Of a stretch of 64,000 bases of DNA, positions 1-6,735 are shown piece after piece. The DNA comes from Gammaproteobacteria bacterium. GTDB taxonomy: Bacteria; Pseudomonadota; Gammaproteobacteria; Pseudomonadales; Azotimanducaceae. Position 1 is the first letter of the stretch. Every line of letters begins with the position of its first letter. The position numbers and the translations under genes are program-made. The notes beneath the pieces were generated by a model. The model was given only the letters and a program-made list of their open reading frames with translations, searched no databases and was not told the DNA's origin. The stretch spans positions 1 through 64,000 of the forward strand of contig JAJFJZ010000017.1 in assembly GCA_021773565.1 (NCBI GenBank). Direction: 5' to 3'.

Positions 1-258
1 GGGCACATTTGAGCCGGTCACGACAGTAAAAGTCGAACGGCCGCTTTCTCGTTAGCAGACACTCAAACTTTACGATTTAGGTATTTCAATAATCTCCTAT
101 CAGCCACAAGCGGCCATCGAGAAGCGCTTCTACACACCGATTCTTGGCAGAGGATAGTCTTTTTAACAGGGTTATTCAGCAAGTGCACCGAACCCATTCG
201 TACTCTGTGTGACTGCGGCGACAGACCTATCGCACTGATCGGAGCCCGGCGGCACGAA
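1..258. other. Intergenic region with inverted repeat
   Basis: I see no credible gene here. An 8-bp inverted repeat, GGCCGCTT at 39-46 and AAGCGGCC at 108-115, brackets an AT-richer centre. A perfect 12-bp palindrome, AGAAGCGCTTCT, lies at 120-131. This could be a decayed repetitive element or the end of a transferred segment; no function can be assigned. Confidence 0.4.
150..193. repeat. Imperfect 44-bp direct repeat, copy 1
   Basis: This copy matches 822-865 at about 38 of 44 positions, with an identical 18-base core starting GAGGATAGTC. The two copies are in the same orientation 672 bp apart and bracket the small membrane-protein gene at 259-720. The flanks beyond the repeat do not match. 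It may be a small dispersed intergenic element or a scar of an insertion or duplication. The ends do not look like integron attC sites. Confidence 0.6.
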
Positions 259-720
259 TCAGTTAGAGTCCGCGAGAATCCGGTCAACCACGTCTCGAAA
301 GGTCGGCCTGCGTTCAACGAGACCCAATGCGCGCCAAATGGGTGCCGATTCGAGAATGCGCACGCTCGTTTCAGCCTCGAAGAATTGCTCGTCGAGGAAC
401 CCCTGCGTGTACTGGTAATGCTCGTTGTCGACATCGATATAAACCGTTGCCATCAGTGAAATCGCAAGCCGTTTTTCCTCTGCCGTGAGGGCCGCCGGAT
501 CGAATCCATCCGCGTACAGCCTGTCGATCATTTCCCGGGCGCCGGGGATGGTCTGGACCGAAAAATTCCATTCGATCGCGTCGAAAGCGCGCGACTGATA
601 AGCCTGCGCCTGGAGTGCAGTCTGTGTTTGTCGCAACTCCAACGCGACGGCGATCAGTGTCAGGACCACTGCGGTCAGCGCAACCAACTCAGCGGTATCT
701 TTCCATTTTTCTATTTGCAC
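259..720 (-). CDS. Hypothetical membrane-anchored protein
   Basis: A 153-residue protein starting at a GTG codon. One hydrophobic helix near residues 10-28 is followed by a Gln-rich turn (ELRQTQTALQAQ) and a soluble, acidic, mostly helical domain. The same build (N-terminal helix, LxLRQT/LKQT turn, helical domain) is seen in the product of 44417-44950, so the two probably belong to one family of uncharacterised membrane-anchored proteins. By eye the gene is richer in GC than its neighbours, and it sits between two copies of a 44-bp repeat, which hints at transfer. No function can be named. Confidence 0.6.
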   Translation of the reverse strand: MQIEKWKDTAELVALTAVVLTLIAVALELRQTQTALQAQAYQSRAFDAIEWNFSVQTIPGAREMIDRLYADGFDPAALTAEEKRLAISLMATVYIDVDNEHYQYTQGFLDEQFFEAETSVRILESAPIWRALGLVERRPTFRDVVDRILADSN

Positions 721-821
721 GCTGCGCCTCCCATTTCAAAGTGCCCCACAACACCCCATGCCCGGTAGGTGGGTGCCGGGTGAGTCGCTAATCTCAGGCC
801 ACGTTCGTTACCGAAAACATT

Positions 822-865
822 GAGGATAGTCTTTTTAACGGGGATATTCAGCATATGCACTGACC
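822..865. repeat. Imperfect 44-bp direct repeat, copy 2
   Basis: Second copy of the element at 150-193, same orientation, about six mismatches. It lies between the membrane-protein gene at 259-720 and the small plus-strand membrane-protein gene that follows. Confidence 0.6.
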
Positions 866-978
866 GCTTTGGAAGAGAGAACAGCTTTGCCGCCCGGGTT
901 TCCGCATATGCCAAGATCAATTCTGCGATTTATAGTCTGACCCGAGCGATTCTCGTATATCCTTGGCTGAATGAATGC

Positions 979-1260
979 ATGCAAAATATGAAAGACATAA
1001 AATTTGGCGCCCTATGGGGGTTATCGGGTTTTTTGGCAGGTCTCGTGGTCTTTGTCATAGCCTATTGGTTCGAGCAAGGCGCGTTCCCGGGCTACAAATT
1101 TATCCTTGCACCTGGAATATTTGCTACACGATTTTTCAGCGAGGAATTGGCATTTTGGCCCAAGCTAAGCGTCATGCTGTCTGGTCAATATTTGGGCTGT
1201 TCAATGTCGATTTATTTGTTAAGAAAATTGCTAAGGTACAGGATTGGAAAAGTATCCTAA
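979..1260 (+). CDS. Small hypothetical two-helix membrane protein
   Basis: About 93 residues from the ATG at 979. The longer reading from 820 would run through the 44-bp repeat and has no convincing signal, so an internal start is more likely; an ATG at 988 is also possible. Two hydrophobic stretches are visible: residues about 8-30, Gly- and Val-rich, and a C-terminal one near residues 64-84, followed by a basic tail. I do not recognise the family. It sits directly upstream of the nitroreductase gene but 28 bp away, so co-transcription is possible but unproven. Confidence 0.45.
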   Translation: MQNMKDIKFGALWGLSGFLAGLVVFVIAYWFEQGAFPGYKFILAPGIFATRFFSEELAFWPKLSVMLSGQYLGCSMSIYLLRKLLRYRIGKVS

Positions 1261-1288
1261 ACCGCAAACTATCGCCAAGAGGTAGCAG

Positions 1289-2011
1289 ATGTTACTTAAA
1301 GATCAGCCGCTGTCCGAGGACATCGTTGGACTGTTAGAAGGCCTGAGCACAACAAGGGCGATTCGTCGTTATACACCGGATCCGGTACCGCCAGAAGTGT
1401 TGCGCGACATATTGTTTGCAGCCACGCGTGCACCCAGTGGCTCCAACCGGCAACCATTTCGATTTTTAGTGCTTACCGAGGGTGAACGCGCACAGGAGGC
1501 CAGGGCGCTTATTGCCGACTGTGCGCAACGGCTTTGGGCGCAAAAGCGCAAGGACGACCAGTACGACAAACGCTCTGGCGCAGATCCAGACTCCCCAAAA
1601 TCGCGCATGTCACGCACCATGCAAACCTATGTAGATGAATTCTCACAAGCGCCGTGTCTTATTTTGCCCTGCATGCTGCGTTATCGTGAGCCGCACGTGA
1701 TCGAGGGAGCCTCGGTTTATCCTGCGGTACAAAACCTGCTGCTGGCCGCCCGCGGTTTGGGTTATGGGGGTGTAATAACAGGATTTCATTTGGAGGTGGA
1801 ATCGCAATTGAAAACCCTGCTCAATATACCTGTTGATGCGTTCATAGCCTGTACAGTTACTCTGGGAAAACCCCAGGGGAAACACGGACCGGTGCGTCGG
1901 CTCCCGATGTCGGAACTGGTTTTCTCGGACAATTGGGGGGATGCGCCAAGGTGGGCAGTGGACCCACCCGGCACCACTCACACGCGAGCCGGACCACCGC
2001 GCGCAAAATAA
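1289..2011 (+). CDS. Nitroreductase family protein
   Basis: A 240-residue FMN-dependent nitroreductase-fold protein, predicted to reduce nitro or quinone-like substrates with NAD(P)H in the cytoplasm; the actual substrate is unknown. The N-terminal motif STTRAIRRYT followed by APSGSNRQPF is the typical FMN phosphate/ribityl site. The central GLGYGGVITG region and the C-terminal TLGKPQGKHGPVRR stretch are also family hallmarks. There is an internal charged insertion of about 30 residues (KRKDDQYDKR region) and a Pro/Arg-rich C-terminal tail. The gene is convergent with the SDR gene to its right. Confidence 0.85.
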   Translation: MLLKDQPLSEDIVGLLEGLSTTRAIRRYTPDPVPPEVLRDILFAATRAPSGSNRQPFRFLVLTEGERAQEARALIADCAQRLWAQKRKDDQYDKRSGADPDSPKSRMSRTMQTYVDEFSQAPCLILPCMLRYREPHVIEGASVYPAVQNLLLAARGLGYGGVITGFHLEVESQLKTLLNIPVDAFIACTVTLGKPQGKHGPVRRLPMSELVFSDNWGDAPRWAVDPPGTTHTRAGPPRAK

Positions 2012-2086
2012 GGCATCAGCGTTTGGGTTGAAGCACAATGCGCCGAGTCAGCGCTACCCGGATATGCAGTATATTTGTCCCTACAC

Positions 2087-3004
2087 TCAAACGGGATCCC
2101 AGCTGAACACGGAATTTGTCGCACCCAGGTCCGTGTATTGAGCCTCCATTGCAGGCAGGGCATGCTCAACCACAGATGCCGGTGTCCAGCCTTCCATGCG
2201 GGTCATTGCGCGCACGGGACGAGGCTGGCTCATCAAAAATATCTCGTTGCCGCGTATTGCAAATATCTGACCGCTGGTTTGTTTTGCGGCATCAGAACAT
2301 AAGGCCACCACAGGTTGCGCTACCTGATCTGCGCGCATGCCATCCTGCATACGCTTTACCCGTTCTGCGCTGGCATCATCCTTTACGGGTATGGTTGCTA
2401 TCATGCGCGTCCATGCAAAAGGTGCAATTACATTAGAGCGCACATTTTTACGCGCACCTTCCATGGCTATTATTTTAGACAAGCCGGCAATACCCATTTT
2501 CGCTGCAGCGTAGTTTGCCTGGCCAACGTTACCTATCAAACCTGAAGTAGAAGTGAAAAATACAAACGCGCCCTCCTCCTGGTTTCGAAAATGGTTAATA
2601 GCAGCTTTTGCAACGTAATAGCTGCCGTTTAGATGCACATCCAATACGGCATGCCAGTCTGCGTCATCCATGTTGTGAAACATTTTGTCGCGTAAAATTC
2701 CGGCAGGGTTAATCACAGAATGCAGGCCACCATAGGTATCCAGAGCCAATTCCACCATGGCCTGGGCACCACGCTTTTCTGAAACACTATGAGAATCAGC
2801 CACAGCCTCGCCACCTGCAGCCTTAATTTCGTCTACGGTTTGTTGAGCCGGGTCTGCATCACCCAGATCTCCGCCAGCGACGGCCCCACCCAGGTCATTT
2901 ACCACTACCCTGGCACCTTCCCTGGCAGCACTCAATGCACATTCCCTGCCTATTCCACGTGCTGCACCGGTAACAAGTACGACTTTGCCTTCCAGAATCC
3001 CCAT
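2087..3004 (-). CDS. SDR oxidoreductase, MFE-type hydroxyacyl-CoA dehydrogenase-like
   Basis: A short-chain dehydrogenase of about 305 residues. It shows the TGAARGIG nucleotide site near residue 12, the S-Y-K catalytic set (TSTSG, then YAAAK), and the long N-terminal insertion after VVVNDLGG typical of the dehydrogenase unit of multifunctional beta-oxidation enzymes (17-beta-HSD4 type). The usual NNAG motif reads INPAG here. I place the start at the ATG at 3004, preceded by GGGACA; a TTG four codons upstream is the alternative. It probably acts on acyl-CoA or steroid-like alcohols. It lies 24 bp downstream of the lipoprotein gene, on the same strand. Confidence 0.8.
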   Translation of the reverse strand: MGILEGKVVLVTGAARGIGRECALSAAREGARVVVNDLGGAVAGGDLGDADPAQQTVDEIKAAGGEAVADSHSVSEKRGAQAMVELALDTYGGLHSVINPAGILRDKMFHNMDDADWHAVLDVHLNGSYYVAKAAINHFRNQEEGAFVFFTSTSGLIGNVGQANYAAAKMGIAGLSKIIAMEGARKNVRSNVIAPFAWTRMIATIPVKDDASAERVKRMQDGMRADQVAQPVVALCSDAAKQTSGQIFAIRGNEIFLMSQPRPVRAMTRMEGWTPASVVEHALPAMEAQYTDLGATNSVFSWDPV

Positions 3005-3028
3005 ATCTTGTCCCAATTATTGAAAGAG

Positions 3029-4168
3029 CTAACTGTTAAATGCCGCCAGCTCCCGGGAATACTTACTGCGGGTTTCCTGATAGATGGCGTATCTGTAGGC
3101 ACGCTCAAGACTCTTTCGCGCCTGTTCACTATCACCCAGCTCTATGAAGGCCTGGCTTTTCAGGTAGTGAAACTGGTGCTCCACCTGCTTTAAGTTGATA
3201 GAGCGCTCCAGGTATCCAATCACCTCACTAAACTGGCCATTTTCAAAAGCCCGGTTCGCCAGTGAAAAATGGTAATAGGGATTGCGATCACGATAGTAGT
3301 TCACCATTTTTACATACTCTGCAGCACGCTTTACGTCCCCGGTAAGCGTGTACAGACTGGCCAGATTGGCCAATGCAGATTTGTTACCCTTATCCAGTAA
3401 TAGCGCATGCAGGTATGAAGACTCCGCCTCGCGAACTTTTCCAAGTCGTGAATACAATACCCCAATGTTTACCCACGAAGTGGCGATGCCCGGGTAGAGG
3501 GTGAGTGCACGATGCAGATACCAGAAGGAATCATTATAATTTTCGTTCTGTAAGGCCTCTACGGCAAGGTTGCTGTAAAACATCGACTCAGCATAATCGT
3601 CAGAAACCAGATGAGTTTTATAGTTATCCTGGTATTCAAAGAGATTAAAATCTACCAGGTAGTCCTGGGCATAACGCTGCTCTACTATGACATTTACATG
3701 GTTGTTTAATATAACAAGGCCACTTTCGCCACCATCCCATTTCGGTGGAACTTCAACCATCTGGTAATGCACCCGCAAGCCAGCTTCCCGTGCTAACGCG
3801 ACAAACAGATTGGTGAAAGACAAGCAATTGCCTTCCAGTTGGTGAAAAGTGTCCCGGGCGGTGTAAGTGCGATCCAGGTTGTAGTTAAGATCAGACAAGC
3901 CCCGTCTGGACATACCCCGTAACAGTCGTCGCAGGCGCGAGTCGGGAGAGCGGCTGCCTTGCATATTTTCAGCGACAAATTCGCGCATGGCTTCATCTGT
4001 GGCCAATAAGTCGTATTGCATGGGTGGTGGGGATGCAGCAAATCGCGATGGAACCTCGATGAGCTCCTCAACTGACATGGATGGCTGCAGGTCAATAGTA
4101 TTACAGCCAGCAAGAATCAAAAAAGCTGCTAAAAGGCTCGGAAAAACAATATATTGGCTGGAGAACAT
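3029..4168 (-). CDS. Transglutaminase-like lipoprotein with TPR repeats
   Basis: A 379-residue exported lipoprotein. The signal peptide ends in a lipobox (LILAGC, Cys22). A transglutaminase-like cysteine-protease fold follows, with the Cys in EGNCLSFTNLF near residue 114, the His in NNHVNVIVE and an Asp in YLVDFNLF. The C-terminal half holds four to five TPR-like helical pairs (ATSWVNIGVLYSRLGKVREA, SALANLASLYTLTGDVKRA). The family includes cell-envelope proteins that may cleave or bind peptides. It is probably anchored in the outer membrane facing the periplasm. A 16-bp palindrome lies about 60 bp upstream of its start and is a candidate operator. Confidence 0.75.
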   Translation of the reverse strand: MFSSQYIVFPSLLAAFLILAGCNTIDLQPSMSVEELIEVPSRFAASPPPMQYDLLATDEAMREFVAENMQGSRSPDSRLRRLLRGMSRRGLSDLNYNLDRTYTARDTFHQLEGNCLSFTNLFVALAREAGLRVHYQMVEVPPKWDGGESGLVILNNHVNVIVEQRYAQDYLVDFNLFEYQDNYKTHLVSDDYAESMFYSNLAVEALQNENYNDSFWYLHRALTLYPGIATSWVNIGVLYSRLGKVREAESSYLHALLLDKGNKSALANLASLYTLTGDVKRAAEYVKMVNYYRDRNPYYHFSLANRAFENGQFSEVIGYLERSINLKQVEHQFHYLKSQAFIELGDSEQARKSLERAYRYAIYQETRSKYSRELAAFNS

Positions 4169-4227
4169 TCCCTTACTGCTCCCAATAGCTACAGAACTCT
4201 AACATCCATACGCTCCGTTATAGTGTA

Positions 4228-4243
4228 AACCCACCGGTGGGTT
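4228..4243. promoter_or_regulatory. 16-bp perfect palindrome, candidate operator
   Basis: AACCCACCGGTGGGTT is a perfect palindrome 60 bp upstream of the minus-strand lipoprotein gene and about 110 bp upstream of the candidate sRNA promoter. There is no spacer, so an RNA hairpin is unlikely; it fits a dimeric DNA-binding protein better. The regulator is unknown. Confidence 0.4.
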
Positions 4244-4352
4244 CCACGCATGGTTTTTTGACCCGATTTTGGTCCAATCGTCCTACCAGTCAGCAAAAAA
4301 AAGCAAAAAAGCGGTATAAATCACCGAATTGGTAATCTTTTTCACTATTTTA

Positions 4353-4383
4353 TTGAGGTCTTGTGTGCATCAACCGTTATACA
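4353..4383 (+). promoter_or_regulatory. Candidate sigma-70 promoter for sRNA
   Basis: TTGAGG at 4353-4358 (four of six to the -35 consensus) is followed after 18-19 bp by TTATAC/TATACA at 4377-4383. It points rightward toward a plus-strand terminator at 4470-4493, although both flanking genes are on the minus strand. The match is moderate. Confidence 0.3.
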
Positions 4384-4388
4384 TAGGA

Positions 4389-4493
4389 GAGCGTCGGAAA
4401 CTGGATTTGTTTCATTCCCGTATTCTCCGGGTCGAATACTCGTCGGTGTTCGATTCGTCTGAGTGTTTAGGGGCCTGTATGGGCCCCTTTTTT
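4389..4493 (+). ncRNA. Candidate intergenic small RNA
   Basis: A plus-strand unit of about 100 nt between two minus-strand genes. It is inferred from a promoter-like pair at 4353-4383 and a strong intrinsic terminator at 4470-4493. Inside is a 6-bp hairpin, GTATTC/GAATAC with an 8-nt loop, near 4420-4440, plus three GGA motifs in the 5' part. The terminator cannot serve the dUTPase gene, because its T-run exists only on the plus strand. The longest plus-strand reading frame across it (82 codons from 4329) reads through the terminator and resembles nothing I know. I cannot assign it to a known sRNA family. Confidence 0.35.
4470..4493 (+). terminator. Rho-independent terminator
   Basis: GGGGCC at 4470-4475 pairs with GGCCCC at 4482-4487 across a 6-nt loop and is followed directly by six T residues. 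The orientation is plus strand only; the other side lacks a T-tract. Confidence 0.75.
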
Positions 4494-5127
4494 ATTGTAG
4501 TTCCCGGTACCGTACATCAAGCGCACGATACAAAAGCTCTGCATAGTTTTCGGTATGCAAACTCAGCCCGGAGCTGATCTCTACAAGATGTTCATTATCT
4601 TCCGTGCCACCCCAGTTTTTTATATAAGTACCACTTTTATAACCATTATCCTGCCTGAAGGTATTGAGAACATTCTTACCTATATAACCTGAATACAAGT
4701 CTTCAAAGGTAAGCGGCAGAGCACGCATCATGTCAAAAAACGTCGGCAGGTCGAAGGCTTTTTTATCAAGGGTTGCCAGGGCATGGGCTTCTACAGTAAT
4801 CCTCAAGTCCCCGGATTCTCCATTAGTCCCTGCGATTATAAGTTCCAGAGTTTTTGCGTCTATGTGCTTATCGGAAATATCCCCGGCCCTGATCAGGTCA
4901 CTCAAACCAAAATGCCAGATATCTATGATTTCCAGTTTAGATTGCTCGTAGTCGGGAACCTGATGTTTCCACCATTTCCAGCCAAAGTGATCCAGAAGCT
5001 CAGCACACTCCACCCAGATGGCCCGATAGTACTCATAGTTCTGCTTCTCCCATTGCGGGTGCACCTGGCAGTTATAGGCATTCTGCATTTTAGCCATGGC
5101 CAGGATCATGGTATTCATTGCGCTCAT
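4492..5127 (-). CDS. dUTPase, dimeric (all-alpha NTP hydrolase) type
   Basis: About 211 residues. It resembles the dimeric dUTP diphosphatases (Leishmania/Campylobacter type, all-alpha NTP pyrophosphohydrolase fold) rather than trimeric Dut. The WKWWKHQ segment is followed by the acidic helix KLEIIDIWHFGLSDL, which carries the metal-binding Glu and Asp. A second conserved part, YIGKNVLNTFRQDNGYKSG, contributes the nucleotide pocket. It would convert dUTP to dUMP and pyrophosphate, limiting uracil in DNA. The start is the ATG at 5127, which overlaps the upstream VOC stop as ATGA, implying translational coupling. No other dUTPase is in view. Confidence 0.8.
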   Translation of the reverse strand: MSAMNTMILAMAKMQNAYNCQVHPQWEKQNYEYYRAIWVECAELLDHFGWKWWKHQVPDYEQSKLEIIDIWHFGLSDLIRAGDISDKHIDAKTLELIIAGTNGESGDLRITVEAHALATLDKKAFDLPTFFDMMRALPLTFEDLYSGYIGKNVLNTFRQDNGYKSGTYIKNWGGTEDNEHLVEISSGLSLHTENYAELLYRALDVRYRELQ

Positions 5128-5516
5128 CCGCCAGCAACTTCTACAAACTCCAGCCAATTGCCGTCCGGGTCTTCTACAAAACCGATGCTAATACCTGCTC
5201 TGATTTCGGTTTTCGGCATGGCAATTTTATAACCTGCGCTCTCACAGTTAGCCAATATTTCAGAAAGGTTTTCCACCGTTATGGTCATGTATCTGTAACC
5301 CGTAGCACCTTGTAAACCGCCCCCTTCGCTCTCGGCGCGTGGTGGTCTTTTTAACTCCACCAGCTTTATTACACTGCCTCCACATTTCACGCGTTGCATA
5401 ATCCCGCCCGGGATAGCCATCTCGCCGTCATACTCCAGACCAAGCGTGTCGCGATAAAATTTTAGTGACTTCTGGCTGTCTTTTGTGACAATTCCCAGGT
5501 CTATGGAATTTTTCAT
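5124..5516 (-). CDS. VOC (glyoxalase-fold) family protein
   Basis: About 130 residues, a single vicinal-oxygen-chelate domain built of two beta-alpha-beta-beta-beta halves. The start (IDLGIVTKDSQKSLKFYRDT) and end (GFVEDPDGNWLEFVE) are typical, and the final Glu is a metal-ligand position. The substrate is unknown; related proteins handle glyoxal adducts, bind antibiotics or cleave aromatic rings. The start is the ATG at 5516 rather than the TTG at 5528. It is translationally coupled to the dUTPase gene downstream (ATGA overlap), a pairing I cannot explain biochemically. Confidence 0.8.
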   Translation of the reverse strand: MKNSIDLGIVTKDSQKSLKFYRDTLGLEYDGEMAIPGGIMQRVKCGGSVIKLVELKRPPRAESEGGGLQGATGYRYMTITVENLSEILANCESAGYKIAMPKTEIRAGISIGFVEDPDGNWLEFVEVAGG

Positions 5517-5624
5517 AATCTTAATCAACTTTGTGTCTCCCTCTCAATTAGCTTGCGAGTGCTGATCTTATCACCTATAAGAACACCCGTGGGTTTCACA
5601 GAAGTTTATTCAACTTGAGAAAAT

Positions 5625-6632
5625 ATGCCTAACGCCCCAGTGACAGCTTTGGTGATGCACCCGGTGGTTCGGGACGAACTACTCAGGCCCGACCATCTGC
5701 AACGCCTGAAGCAGTGTTGCAATTTACTTTCAGATGCACCGTTCAGGGATTTTGAAGAAATCGGTGCGGATTTAACCAGAACCGAGGTACTCATTACCAG
5801 TTGGGGTTGCCCTCGAATAGAAGCAGCACTGGTAGAAGGCATGCCCAAACTACGCTTGATTGCTCACCTTGCGGGCACAGTTAAAGGTTTTATTGATGAA
5901 GCCGTGTGGAAAAACCGGCTGCATGTGATTAACGCAGTACCTGCGAATGCAGTGCCCGTCGCGGAATACACATTGGCAGCCATACTGTTTGCAAACAAAC
6001 GGGTTTTTCAGCTACAGAATTTTTACCACATGCACCACGAAAACCGGGCACCCTGGACGGTCGAAGCGCCTAATGTAGGTAACTACGATAAAACCATTGG
6101 CATTGTGGGCGCATCCCAGGTGGGACGCTGCCTTATGAAGTTGTTGATTCCCTTTGATTTTCGGGTTCTGTTATACGACCCCTACATTACCCCACTTGAA
6201 GCTCGGCAATGTGGTGGACAAAAAACCGGCTTGGGCGAGTTATTATCCCAATCCGATATTGTCAGCCTGCATGCCCCGTTACTACCGGACACCCAGCATA
6301 TGATTGGTGCAAGGGAAGTACAGTTAATGCGGGATAATGCCACACTCATCAATACCGCCCGCGGCGCATTGGTAGACCAGGAAGCTCTAATTACAGAATT
6401 AAAAACAGGGCGCATAAACGCCGTACTGGATACAACAGAGCCCGATGTTCTACCGCCTCAGTCTCCATTGTACCGCATGAACAACGTCTTTCTAACACCG
6501 CACATTGCAGGTTCTTTGGGCACTGAAACCCAGCGCCTTGCAGACTATATAGTAGAAGAAGTTGAGCGTTTTACACGTGGTCAACCACTCAGCCGAACGA
6601 TCAAGTTGGAAGAACTCTCAAGGTTGGCTTAG
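5625..6632 (+). CDS. D-isomer-specific 2-hydroxyacid dehydrogenase
   Basis: A 335-residue NAD-dependent dehydrogenase of the formate/glycerate type. A catalytic-domain N-terminus is followed by a Rossmann motif GIVGASQVG near residue 160, the substrate-binding Arg in NTARGALVD and the catalytic His in LTPHIAGS near residue 290. It would reduce a 2-oxoacid to a D-2-hydroxyacid or the reverse; the exact substrate (glyoxylate, hydroxypyruvate, phosphoglycerate) cannot be told. It is too short for SerA with an ACT domain. The promoter probably lies in the roughly 100 bp shared with the divergent VOC/dUTPase pair. Confidence 0.85.
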   Translation: MPNAPVTALVMHPVVRDELLRPDHLQRLKQCCNLLSDAPFRDFEEIGADLTRTEVLITSWGCPRIEAALVEGMPKLRLIAHLAGTVKGFIDEAVWKNRLHVINAVPANAVPVAEYTLAAILFANKRVFQLQNFYHMHHENRAPWTVEAPNVGNYDKTIGIVGASQVGRCLMKLLIPFDFRVLLYDPYITPLEARQCGGQKTGLGELLSQSDIVSLHAPLLPDTQHMIGAREVQLMRDNATLINTARGALVDQEALITELKTGRINAVLDTTEPDVLPPQSPLYRMNNVFLTPHIAGSLGTETQRLADYIVEEVERFTRGQPLSRTIKLEELSRLA

Positions 6633-6735
6633 TCGGCACTGTTGTGGATTAACAAAATGCCTGCCCCGGCAGGATTGAATTTTGTCCCGGTGCCCATATA
6701 ACTGTACTAGTCCCAATTTAGGAGAATAGTAATAC

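Noticed and set aside
150-193. attC-like site in the 44-bp repeat
   Set aside because: GTTAAAA and its partner do not match the GTTRRRY/RYYYAAC core pair, and no imperfect inverted repeat surrounds them.
63-434. Minus-strand 123-codon frame
   Set aside because: Overlaps the better-supported gene at 259-720 and is made partly of the 44-bp repeat; no family resemblance.
4329-4577. Plus-strand 82-codon frame
   Set aside because: Runs through a strong terminator and into the dUTPase gene; no recognisable protein.
6664-6690. Terminator between the hydroxyacid dehydrogenase and lon
   Set aside because: CCTGC/GCAGG stem is only five pairs and lacks a T-run.
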